From assembly GCA_031552995.1 (NCBI GenBank), contig JAVBMB010000001.1, forward strand, positions 14,691 through 78,690: a stretch of 64,000 nucleotides of DNA, written 5' to 3'. Shown piece after piece: positions 26,674 through 33,756 of the stretch. Below the pieces are notes generated by a model. The model was not told the origin of the DNA and made no database searches. It saw only the letters and a list, made by a program, of their open reading frames with translations. Position numbers and translations under genes: made by a program. Source of the stretch: JAVBMB01 sp031552995 (lineage in GTDB: Bacteria > Bacillota > Clostridia > Oscillospirales > Butyricicoccaceae). Position 1 is the first letter of the stretch, and every line of letters begins with the position of its first letter.

Positions 26674-26884
26674 GACCATCCTTATAGGTGAGGATATCCG
26701 CATCACGCTGCTTGGCATAGAAGGCGACAAGATTAAGCTTGGCATCGACGCGCCGAAGACGATGAAGATATTCCGCGAGGAGCTGATGCAGGCGACGATG
26801 AGCACAAACCAGCAGGCGCTTAGCGCGCCGCTTGTCACATTTGACCTGTCGCGCCTGAAGAAAGAAAACCCGGCGGAAAAATAA
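26645..26884 (+). CDS. csrA: Translational regulator CsrA
   Basis: CsrA is a small RNA-binding dimer that blocks translation of messages carrying GGA motifs, in Bacillota chiefly the flagellin message. The start M-L-V-L-S-R-K-I-N-E at ATG 26645 matches the family exactly, 8 bases after GGAGGG; ATG 26639 is too close to that site. The 79-residue protein has the usual beta core to about residue 50 (I-K-L-G-I-D-A-P-K near 32-40) and a longer tail that in FliW-antagonised CsrA proteins is part of the FliW contact. The probable target leader is at 61817-61861. Confidence 0.96.
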   Translation: MLVLSRKINETILIGEDIRITLLGIEGDKIKLGIDAPKTMKIFREELMQATMSTNQQALSAPLVTFDLSRLKKENPAEK

Positions 26885-26915
26885 CGCCATGCGGTAAAAG
26901 CAGAAATAAATATAG

Positions 26916-26948
26916 CGTGGCCGTCCGGTTGCGGACGGCCACGTTTTT
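26916..26948 (+). terminator. Intrinsic terminator between csrA and the minus-strand cassette
   Basis: A perfect 12-bp stem (26916-26927 with 26932-26943), a GTTG tetraloop and T26944-26948. It terminates fliW-csrA. The left flank is A-rich, so it may also serve the convergent minus-strand operon. Confidence 0.92.
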
Positions 26949-26971
26949 CACGCTTTTTGCGGGGAGGGGGG

Positions 26972-28123
26972 CTATTTTACCTTTTCTGCCATTATGCGGA
27001 TAATGACAGGGTCGTCATCCCCGTGAGGGGCAAAGCCGGAGGATTCCTTGGCGTAGTGAACCTTGAAGCCGAGAAGCTCAAGCTCGGTCGTCAGCTCGCT
27101 CATCACCAAAAAGCGTCTGGCGTGGCCGCCGTATACAAACTCGTGCTCGCCGATTTTTTCGCCAAGGCCGTATATTGTGTCGTATATGCCGCGCACCTCA
27201 ATCCATATCTTACCGTGCATGTTCAGCACATCATGCGCCGCCTTCAGCGATTCGTGCTGCTGGTCGGCCGTCAGCGCGTGCAGGCAAAAGCGGCTGTACG
27301 CGTTGTCGTAAAGGCGCTTTGCCAGCTCGTTGACCTTTGTGACATCACCGCACAGGCAGTGCAGGCGCGGCTCGGCCATCTTTATCTGCGATATGGCGAC
27401 CGACGATTTGTCCATGGCGGTTACAGCGATGCCGTTGCGGTAAAAATACAGGCTGTCGCGCCCGTTGCCGCAGCCGAGGTCGACAAGGCTCTCGCCCTTT
27501 TCGACCATGTCCATCACATACCGCGCAAACGGAGAGGGCGTCTCGTCGGCCAGACGCTGCGAGTAGTAGTTGTTCCAATACTCCTCGTCGCGGTGGCGGG
27601 CCGAGACATTGGATATGCTGTAGGCCAGTATCTCGTTGACGCACTGCGCAACCGTGCGCGAGCCGTCGTTTTTTATCGTGATATCGGGGTTTTTCGGGAG
27701 GTCGACATCCATGTCAAAGCCGACAAGGTTTCGCTCGGTGCCATCCTCAAACCGGGCATACAGGTTCTTGCTGTCGCGCGAAATCAGTACATCGCGCGGC
27801 ACGTCGAGGAATACCTCTACATAGTCACTGATGTTGTCGCGGTTCCACTGGCGCACGTCTGAAAACATCGCGATGGTGCAGCAGATGACGAGTATATCCT
27901 GGTCGGCCAGCAGCTTGCACAGGCGGGAGTACCGCACGGCGCGGCTGTGGCGGTCCTCGTTTGTATAGCCGGCGTTTTTGCCGTCTATCGCGTCTTTAAG
28001 CATGTCGCCGTCAAGTATAACGACGTTGCTGCTTAAAGACTTAAGCCGGTAGTAAAGAGCCATTCCGATTGTCGTCTTGCCCGCGCCGGACAGGCCGGTT
28101 ATCCAAAAAACCCGCTTACTCAT
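26972..28123 (-). CDS. APS-kinase-like nucleotide kinase fused to a SAM methyltransferase
   Basis: A 383-residue fusion. Residues about 1-180 form an adenylylsulfate-kinase-like domain with P-loop G-L-S-G-A-G-K-T-T (10-18), D-G-D-M-L near 38-42 and L-Y-A-R-F near 121-125; the segment where canonical APS kinases have S-P-Y/F reads C-T-I-A-M-F-S-D-V-R-Q-W-N-R. Residues about 190-383 are a class I methyltransferase with V-D-L-G-C-G-N-G-R-D near residues 210-219. The kinase half should phosphorylate a nucleotide 3'-hydroxyl; the methyltransferase substrate is unknown. ATG 28123 is 10 bases after AGGAG; TTG 28132 is too near it. It is the last gene of the cassette, 21 bases after the sulfotransferase-like gene. 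A Cj1415-type activity is an alternative to PAPS synthesis. Confidence 0.82.
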   Translation of the reverse strand: MSKRVFWITGLSGAGKTTIGMALYYRLKSLSSNVVILDGDMLKDAIDGKNAGYTNEDRHSRAVRYSRLCKLLADQDILVICCTIAMFSDVRQWNRDNISDYVEVFLDVPRDVLISRDSKNLYARFEDGTERNLVGFDMDVDLPKNPDITIKNDGSRTVAQCVNEILAYSISNVSARHRDEEYWNNYYSQRLADETPSPFARYVMDMVEKGESLVDLGCGNGRDSLYFYRNGIAVTAMDKSSVAISQIKMAEPRLHCLCGDVTKVNELAKRLYDNAYSRFCLHALTADQQHESLKAAHDVLNMHGKIWIEVRGIYDTIYGLGEKIGEHEFVYGGHARRFLVMSELTTELELLGFKVHYAKESSGFAPHGDDDPVIIRIMAEKVK

Positions 28124-28144
28124 TTCAATCAATCTCCTGTCGGT

Positions 28145-30085
28145 TTAAAGGTATGTGTCGCGTATCATATACTGCTCGTCCGGTTTTATCATCGGCACAG
28201 GCAGGCGGCGGACACCGTTCTCGTCTGTCGGGATGCGCTTTTTCTCGATTTCGAAGCAGTAGGGGATGACACGGCTTATCCTGCGCCACAGCAAAGACAC
28301 GACATCTTCGCCCGGGGGGTCATCCTGCCCGATATCGATTTGATTTTTGTAATACTCAAACGTAACGTCCGCCGGCCAGATTTTTTCCTCGAACACAAAC
28401 GGCTTTGTGAACATGTCAATCATCTCCTGCCCGGTCAGCTCGCGCCCGTCATAAAACTTTGTCATGTACCCGAACGGCATCGTGTAGCTGAAGGTCAGAT
28501 ATTCCATGCGGTACTTGTCAAACTCGTTCATATAGGTGTTGTCCTTAAGGTAGAAATACACCGGACGTATGTCCATGCCGTCATTAGACTTGATAGAGGT
28601 CGAGAACGACACGCCGTGGTCCTTGCCCTGGACGGTTGCGCGCACAAGAGATTCGGTGAACGGGATGCCCAGAAAGCGCGCCGTCGCGCGCATCGTCGCC
28701 TCGGGGTTCAGCTTTATATCCTCAAACCTCAGCACGCGCCCGTGCAGCGATATCGGGCTAAGCGGGTGCTGGAACAGGTCCTGCATGTTGTGGCACTGGG
28801 TTATCAGCACGTCCAGCGTCTCGTCGTGCTCGTCGCGCTCGGTTTTAAGCTTTACCGAGCCGGGGAACGCCGTGACGATGTCGCGCATGGGCAGGATAAA
28901 CCTGTGGTATGGATAGCCGAGTGTCATCTCGGTGAAAAACTCCCACCATTTGCCGTATTGGCTGAAGTTCATCGAATGGGGGAAGTGCATCAGCGCCGGC
29001 ACGACGCGGCCGTTGAAGCTGCGTCCGTACATATAGTCGTAGGCCAGCATCAGGCCGGTCCACCATTCCCGCTGCGAAGGGCGGTACCCGTCCGGGAACA
29101 GCCCCTTCAGCGTGTTCAGCAGCCGTGTCACATACTGCCGCCGCTGAAACGGCTTTGTGTTCGGCACGCGCACGCAGGCCAGCTTTGTTATCTGTTTTAT
29201 CATATCGCTGTCGGCGCCCAGGCCCGGCAGAGAGGCTATCAGCTCGTCGACGGTGCGTCCCTCGAAATGCTCGGGATACAGCAGATGAAAATCCTCAAAG
29301 TCGGTAAACGGCCATGTAATAAGGTCGGGATGCCAGTCGAAGATATCGTTGAAGAATGTCGTGCCCGACTGGTTAAGCACAACCCTGCCGTAGAAGCAGC
29401 GCACAATCTCGTCAACGCGCACCGGCTGCAAGGTCATGGCGGAATAATCTATGCCGAAGCGGGCCTTGAAGTCGAACGGGAAGGCAGCCTTCGCCTTTTC
29501 GCCTGCGAGAAATACAGCCTTTTTCGCCTTGATAATCGGCGCGAAGTCGTGTATTTGCATTATCGCAAACAGCATATCGGGGTCGTCATAGCTGAAATAG
29601 ACGTGGTTGTCGGTCGCCACATCCTCGCTGGCGCGGACATTGTCCACAATAAAGCGCAGGTTGAAACCGACCGTCTCGTTTTCGACGAGAAATATTTCGC
29701 CGCATTTTTCAAAGAAATATTTTGTCTCGCGGTACGAATCGATTTCGACCGGCGTAAATGTGTCGCGCTGGCGGCTGTACAAAAACACCCAGCCGCGGTT
29801 CACGGGGAATACAACGTAATCGAGCGCCGCGAAGTCGGGGGCGCGCGGCCCCTCCCAGTACGGATAGCTTGCCAGCAGCCCGCGGTTTTTCGTGTAGTTA
29901 GACAGCAGCTCGTCCTCGTTTGGGGTGTAAAACACATCGAGCAGCGCGTCGAAGATTATCTGCTTTTGAGGCTCGTCACACCCGCCGTACAGGTCGGCAA
30001 GCGACGTAAATCCGTCCATTACGTTGCCGGCGGCAATGTTGTCGGCAGCCAGCCCGAACTGGCTGTCAAAGATTTCGGAGGTCAT
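28145..30085 (-). CDS. Large sulfotransferase-like protein
   Basis: A 646-residue cytoplasmic protein with no signal peptide or membrane helix. Two parts match the 3'-phosphonucleotide sites of sulfotransferases: L-N-Q-S-G-T-T-F-F-N-D near residues 233-243, a 5'-phosphosulfate-type loop followed by a conserved H-P-D, and V-L-R-F-E-D-I-K-L-N-P-E-A-T near residues 448-461 followed by F-L-G-I-P, the usual 3'-phosphate and C-terminal motif. It is about twice the length of a simple sulfotransferase, with an extra N-terminal region (1-220) not recognised. It should transfer sulfate, or a chemically similar group, from a 3'-phosphonucleotide to an acceptor, perhaps a glycan or flagellin. It lies between the PHP gene and the kinase fusion. 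Confidence 0.7.
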   Translation of the reverse strand: MTSEIFDSQFGLAADNIAAGNVMDGFTSLADLYGGCDEPQKQIIFDALLDVFYTPNEDELLSNYTKNRGLLASYPYWEGPRAPDFAALDYVVFPVNRGWVFLYSRQRDTFTPVEIDSYRETKYFFEKCGEIFLVENETVGFNLRFIVDNVRASEDVATDNHVYFSYDDPDMLFAIMQIHDFAPIIKAKKAVFLAGEKAKAAFPFDFKARFGIDYSAMTLQPVRVDEIVRCFYGRVVLNQSGTTFFNDIFDWHPDLITWPFTDFEDFHLLYPEHFEGRTVDELIASLPGLGADSDMIKQITKLACVRVPNTKPFQRRQYVTRLLNTLKGLFPDGYRPSQREWWTGLMLAYDYMYGRSFNGRVVPALMHFPHSMNFSQYGKWWEFFTEMTLGYPYHRFILPMRDIVTAFPGSVKLKTERDEHDETLDVLITQCHNMQDLFQHPLSPISLHGRVLRFEDIKLNPEATMRATARFLGIPFTESLVRATVQGKDHGVSFSTSIKSNDGMDIRPVYFYLKDNTYMNEFDKYRMEYLTFSYTMPFGYMTKFYDGRELTGQEMIDMFTKPFVFEEKIWPADVTFEYYKNQIDIGQDDPPGEDVVSLLWRRISRVIPYCFEIEKKRIPTDENGVRRLPVPMIKPDEQYMIRDTYL

Positions 30086-30169
30086 AATTACATCCGTTTC
30101 TCCGGCGGTGTGATGTTTATATCAGCTTCGCCCCGCCGGGGGCGTTTCCGCTGCCGTTGCCGTTGTTTT

Positions 30170-31018
30170 TCAGGTAAAAGCGACGCCGAAGCGGGAGAGT
30201 GCCGCCGCTATATCACTCGGTTTGATATTCAGGCTGCCGCAGCCGGCGCCAAGCGCGACGTCAGGCTTTACGGCCTCTCCGTGGAAGTCCGACCCGCCGG
30301 TGACGAGCAGGCCGTATTTTTCGGCAAGCGTCAGATAACGCGCCGTCTCATACTCGCTGTGTGTGCCGTAATAGCACTCGATGCCCCCAAGCCCGCTTGA
30401 AACAAGCGTTTTCACCAGCGAGTCCAGAGCGGTATCGTCCAGCTTAAGCAGCTTTGGATGCGCCAGCACGGCGATGCCGCCGGCGCGCCTTATTACATCG
30501 ATGCCGTGCTGCGGTGTCGGCTTTGGGCGCTCGACCGCGTCGAACTCCGGCGTGCCGAGGTATTTGTCAAACGCCTCGCGCGGGCTTGACACATAACCCA
30601 GCTCGGTCATCGCCCGGGCAAAATGGGGCCTGCCGACGGCGGCGTCTCCGGCTAAAGCCCGCACCTGAGCGGGCGATATGATAACGCCGTGTGTCGCGAG
30701 ATAATCAATGATGCGCTGCTGCCGCACGCCGCGAAGGCGCGCAAACTCAATGCACATGCTCTCAAGCGCGGCGTCGCGCTCGTCTATGCGGTAGCCGAGG
30801 ATATGCAGCTCTCTGTTGCCTCTTACGCTGATTTCGATGCCGGAGACAAAGCCGATGCCAAGCGCCTCGGCGGCGCTTCGCCCTTCGGCGACGCCGGCGA
30901 CCGAATCATGGTCGGTAATGGCCATTATCTCTATCCCGGCGCGGTGAGCCAAAGCCGCGACCTCGGCCGGGGTATATTGCCCGTCGGAGCGTGTTGTATG
31001 GATATGCAAATCTACCAT
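30170..31018 (-). CDS. PHP domain phosphoesterase (nucleoside 3',5'-bisphosphate phosphatase or RNase AM type)
   Basis: A 282-residue PHP-family metal-dependent phosphoesterase. Metal-binding motifs are complete: D-L-H-I-H-T near residues 3-8, I-T-D-H-D-S near 34-39, S-G-I-E-I-S near 59-64, A-H-P-K near residues 188-191 and G-S-D-F-H-G near residues 242-247. The COG0613 group to which it belongs includes enzymes that remove the 3'-phosphate of nucleoside 3',5'-bisphosphates and 5'-3' exoribonucleases. The first activity would fit its neighbour: a sulfotransferase releases adenosine 3',5'-bisphosphate, which inhibits the reaction unless cleared. It heads the minus-strand operon, 84 bases before the sulfotransferase-like gene, with AGAGGTG 5 bases before ATG 31018. 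Confidence 0.85.
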   Translation of the reverse strand: MVDLHIHTTRSDGQYTPAEVAALAHRAGIEIMAITDHDSVAGVAEGRSAAEALGIGFVSGIEISVRGNRELHILGYRIDERDAALESMCIEFARLRGVRQQRIIDYLATHGVIISPAQVRALAGDAAVGRPHFARAMTELGYVSSPREAFDKYLGTPEFDAVERPKPTPQHGIDVIRRAGGIAVLAHPKLLKLDDTALDSLVKTLVSSGLGGIECYYGTHSEYETARYLTLAEKYGLLVTGGSDFHGEAVKPDVALGAGCGSLNIKPSDIAAALSRFGVAFT

Positions 31019-31036
31019 TCTTGCACCTCTATAGTG

Positions 31037-31064
31037 TTATCGGGTTTTTATGCCGCCCGCTTTA
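31037..31064 (-). promoter_or_regulatory. Possible sigma-28 promoter for the modification cassette
   Basis: Read on the minus strand: TAAA (31064-31061), 16 bases, CCCGATAA (31044-31037), 7 of 8 to GCCGATAA. The spacer is one base longer than the commonest form. The start would fall near 31030, leaving a leader of only about 12 bases that begins at the ribosome site, which is a reason for caution. Confidence 0.42.
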
Positions 31065-31116
31065 GTGCCGGCGCGATGAAGAAGTATGGTTAAATCCTGT
31101 TTTTTATTGCCGGATA

Positions 31117-31125
31117 TGGTATAAT
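31117..31125 (+). promoter_or_regulatory. Extended -10 promoter candidate upstream of the GNAT gene
   Basis: TGGTATAAT is a perfect extended -10; no clear -35. It lies 154 bases before the GNAT start. A second extended -10-like element lies nearer the gene. Confidence 0.4.
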
Positions 31126-31202
31126 AGCCGCAGACGGCTACTGCACATTAATTTTTGTCGCTTTTCTGCCCGCTTTGCGAGCAACGGAAAAGCATGACAC
31201 AT

Positions 31203-31234
31203 TATACCAACGCGTTTCGCGCTTATGGTATAGT
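31203..31234 (+). promoter_or_regulatory. Palindromic promoter/operator region before the GNAT gene
   Basis: TATACCA (31203-31209) and TGGTATA (31226-31232) are exact reverse complements, with CGCG arms inside (31211-31214 and 31218-31221). The right arm overlaps an extended -10 element TGGTATAGT (31226-31234). A third TGGTATA occurs at 31117-31123 in the upstream promoter. This looks like an operator over a promoter, though no regulator is identified. Confidence 0.45.
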
Positions 31235-31278
31235 ACATTGTAGTTTGCGGCATAAACAGGGCTGGGAGAGCAATCGCT

Positions 31279-31767
31279 ATGGATTATGATTTTTTACAGG
31301 TTAAGTGCGGCGAAATCACGAGAGTCGTCGACATCTATCACAGCTTGATAGGCCTCGCCGGTTGCTCGTGGAGTGAGGATTACCCCGACATCGAGACAGC
31401 AGAGGCCGATGTTGCGAGCGGAAGCCTGTATTGCCTTAAGAGCGGAGATGAGATAATTGCCGTCGCCTCTTTTGGGGAGTTTGATGAACTTTCACACCTT
31501 GTGTGGGCAGCGGAAAAGCCGTGTGAGCTTGCGCGCGTGGGCGTGGCGCCGGAATATCACAGCCGCGGGATCGGCACGCTGCTGCTAAAAAATGTCATTG
31601 AAGCAGCCGCGCGCAGCGGGTACGACGGCATTATTATGCTTGTTGGCAAGGCAAACCCGGCCGCGCAGGCGCTGTATGAAAAAAACGGCTTTGCCCGCTG
31701 CGGCGAGGCGCATGAGTACGGCATTGATTTTTATCAATATCAAATGATGTTCCGAAACAGGGCGTGA
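31279..31767 (+). CDS. GNAT family N-acetyltransferase
   Basis: A 162-residue GCN5-related acetyltransferase. The acetyl-CoA motif A is clear: A-R-V-G-V-A-P-E-Y-H-S-R-G-I-G-T-L-L-L near residues 76-94, followed by motif B with A-Q-A-L-Y-E-K-N-G-F near 129-138. The substrate cannot be told. It is divergent from the modification cassette and is followed by a hairpin at 31778-31795. A role in that cassette is possible but not shown, and the promoter region looks separately regulated. Confidence 0.85.
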   Translation: MDYDFLQVKCGEITRVVDIYHSLIGLAGCSWSEDYPDIETAEADVASGSLYCLKSGDEIIAVASFGEFDELSHLVWAAEKPCELARVGVAPEYHSRGIGTLLLKNVIEAAARSGYDGIIMLVGKANPAAQALYEKNGFARCGEAHEYGIDFYQYQMMFRNRA

Positions 31768-31777
31768 GATATGTAAA

Positions 31778-31800
31778 CGCCGCGCTTTCGCGGCGCCTTT
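31778..31800 (+). terminator. Hairpin after the GNAT gene
   Basis: CGCCGCG (31778-31784) pairs with CGCGGCG (31789-31795) around a CTTT loop, followed by only three T residues. A weak terminator candidate. Confidence 0.45.
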
Positions 31801-32100
31801 GATATTTTGATTAATGGCGGCGTTGTTGTCAGCCCGGTTCATGAAGTTCTGCGGAGCAAATGCTGCGCGACTGCCATTGACAGGTTTGGCATGTGCCGGT
31901 ACCTTGCGGTTTAGCGGGCAAAACAGCATATCGGCGGGGGGCAGGCCCGCCGCGCGATATCGCTTGCGAGCGGCCTTCGCTAAGCGCGAGTGTGATACAC
32001 CCTCTAAATCTGTTGATTTAGAGGGTGTTTTAAAATACTTTCAGGTGGGACGGGCAATGCCGTGAAGCCGTATGTACCAGCCGTGCGGTAACGCCTCCGG
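31801..32100. other. Intergenic region between the convergent GNAT and FliD-like genes
   Basis: No gene seen. The notable element is a perfect 14-bp inverted repeat (31997-32010 with 32015-32028, TGTT loop), followed on the plus strand by TTT then A residues. It may act as a weak terminator for the plus strand; on the minus strand it has no T run, so termination of the FliD-like gene is not explained. Confidence 0.5.
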
Positions 32101-33405
32101 CTACAGCGCGAAGTCGAACAGCCAGCCGGACGGCGACGCGCCGCCCATAAGGCTTTCGGCCAGGTAGTTGACGCTGCCCGCGCGTATGTCGCCAAGTGTG
32201 CCGGCCGATGACGTGCCGCCGGCCGTGAATGAAGACGCGCTGGCATAGCGCTGCGTGTTGTTGGTGACATCGTCGGCGATGCGCTTGAGCTGGTTGGTAT
32301 AGCCGAAGTTTGTGCCGCGGTTTTCGGTGAAGAACGCCGCCAGTGCGCCGCTGTCGGCCGACTGCTGAAGCTTTGTCTCGTCCAGCGTCATCCTGCCGCT
32401 GTCATCAAAGTTGATGCCAAGCTGCGACAGCGTGCCGGCATAGACGCGAGACGCGCCGACCATCTTGCTGAACAGCGCGTTCGCCTTTGTATCATCGGTA
32501 TTTTCCAGCGCGGCGGAGTACAGCGCGTTGTAGCTGTTTGCCAAATCGCGCACCTTTGATATAGAGCCCGACGCGTCAAGCCCGCGCGACAGCGACAGAG
32601 CCTGCGTCGTAGCCTTCTTAAGCGTCCCGGTGACGCCCCCGCCAAGGTCGACGACGTTTGACGACGATGTTTTCTGCGCGCCGTCGACAGAATACAGCGC
32701 GCTTTGCGCCGCCTTTGTCTGCTGCGTCACACCGGCGCGCATAAGCGCGGTGCCGGATGTATCGGCAAGCTTAAATGTGCCTGTCGAGCCGGCCTTGCTC
32801 ACATCGCCGGAGAGCGTAAGCGTGCTTGTGCCCCGTGCGCTGTCTTTGCTGACAGAGGCCGTGACACCGATGCCGAGGGCGTTTATCGCGCCGGCGAGCT
32901 TTGTCTGCATCGTCTCGTTTGTGTCCCCGGATGAGATATCGACCGAGAACCTGTGCAGCTTGTCGCCCACTTCGATGGCGAATTGCTGCGTACCCCCGCC
33001 GCCGGCGAGAGCCTTTGATGACAGCGCTGTGCCGATATTTTCCTGCCCGGTGGCGACGCGCTCGATGCTGACGGAGGCAGCAGCCTTTGTGCTGTCGGCA
33101 TTGGCGGCGCTTGATACGGCAAGGCTTTCGGGGTCGGACGAGCGCAGCCCCTGCGAGGCGTGCAGCGAAGAAACACCAAGCGCCGAGACGGCTTTGTTTA
33201 TACCCTGCGCGCCCGATTTGATGTTTTTGACATAGCTGAGCGCGGAGGACGAAACATCGGAGGAAGAATACAGACGGCCAAAGACCTTGTATGCGTCCGC
33301 CGCCCTGGATTTGCCCGCCGAGTACGACGAATAGACGGAGCCGGCCGAGGGCCGAGCGCCGAATACCGAGTTGTAATAGCTGTTGTTGTGTGTGCCTACA
33401 TACAT
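32101..33405 (-). CDS. Divergent FliD-like protein
   Basis: A 434-residue Ser/Ala/Thr-rich protein. The C-terminal half resembles the FliD C-terminal domain: S-K-V-R-D-L-A-N-S-Y-N-A-L-Y near residues 282-295 and L-G-I-N-F-D-D-S-G-R-M-T-L-D-E-T-K-L near residues 325-342, a typical FliD pattern. The N-terminus lacks the usual FliD D0 sequence and instead carries Tyr/Ser-rich repeats (residues 9-50). No signal peptide. A housekeeping promoter at 33441-33469 precedes it. It may be a second, specialised cap or a FliD-derived protein secreted by the flagellar system. The relationship is inferred from motifs. Confidence 0.62.
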   Translation of the reverse strand: MYVGTHNNSYYNSVFGARPSAGSVYSSYSAGKSRAADAYKVFGRLYSSSDVSSSALSYVKNIKSGAQGINKAVSALGVSSLHASQGLRSSDPESLAVSSAANADSTKAAASVSIERVATGQENIGTALSSKALAGGGGTQQFAIEVGDKLHRFSVDISSGDTNETMQTKLAGAINALGIGVTASVSKDSARGTSTLTLSGDVSKAGSTGTFKLADTSGTALMRAGVTQQTKAAQSALYSVDGAQKTSSSNVVDLGGGVTGTLKKATTQALSLSRGLDASGSISKVRDLANSYNALYSAALENTDDTKANALFSKMVGASRVYAGTLSQLGINFDDSGRMTLDETKLQQSADSGALAAFFTENRGTNFGYTNQLKRIADDVTNNTQRYASASSFTAGGTSSAGTLGDIRAGSVNYLAESLMGGASPSGWLFDFAL

Positions 33406-33440
33406 GTCATCATCCCCAATGGGCGCATTTATACATCTTT

Positions 33441-33469
33441 AGTGTACGCCGGGTTTTGCCAATTGTCAA
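33441..33469 (-). promoter_or_regulatory. Sigma-A-type promoter for the FliD-like gene
   Basis: On the minus strand TTGACA (33469-33464), 17 bases, TACACT (33446-33441): a consensus -35 with a 4 of 6 -10. It would give a leader of about 30 bases. No sigma-28 element is seen, unlike other filament genes. Confidence 0.7.
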
Positions 33470-33525
33470 CATAAACCTTGATTTCTCAGTGCTCGGCGGC
33501 CTGTTTGGAATATATGGTACAGCAC

Positions 33526-33554
33526 GTTATCCATATATACTTTATATGGATAAC
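33526..33554. repeat. Perfect 12-bp A/T-rich inverted repeat
   Basis: GTTATCCATATA (33526-33537) and TATATGGATAAC (33543-33554) are exact reverse complements around a 5-base loop. It lies 57 bases upstream of the -35 of the FliD-like gene and has no T run on either side, so it is unlikely to be a terminator. Operator or remnant repeat are both possible. Confidence 0.6.
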
Positions 33555-33701
33555 ATGCGGCGATGAATTATATAGGCGCAGCGGCGGAGGTTATGATTCA
33601 GGGCCGTGCCGGCGTGAGGCTGTCAGCCCGCGCAGCGGCGTTTTGGCAGGCGCCGGCCCCCGGCAAATGGTTTGGCCCTGATTGACAACCCGCCGCCGGA
33701 A

Positions 33702-33735
33702 TAAAAACCCCTCCGCGGCGGCTGCCGCGGAGGGG
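33702..33735 (-). terminator. Intrinsic terminator of the binding-protein gene
   Basis: On the minus strand a perfect 12-bp stem (33735-33724 with 33719-33708) with a 4-base loop is followed by five T residues and TATT. It ends transcription 22 bases after the substrate-binding protein. Confidence 0.92.
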
Positions 33736-33756
33736 TCGGGCGTTAAAACAATTTGC

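Larger units (their letters stand above)
33406..33756. other. Intergenic region between the FliD-like gene and the binding-protein gene
   Basis: A 351-base region containing the promoter at 33441-33469, a 12-bp inverted repeat at 33526-33554 and the terminator of the binding-protein gene at 33702-33735. Between about 33560 and 33700 no feature was recognised; short open frames there have no family match. Confidence 0.6.

Noticed and set aside
28340..30400. A 686-codon open frame on the plus strand opposite the sulfotransferase-like gene
   Set aside because: It is antisense to a gene with recognisable motifs, has no ribosome site, and its Arg/His/Val-rich product matches nothing; such frames are common opposite G+C-rich genes.
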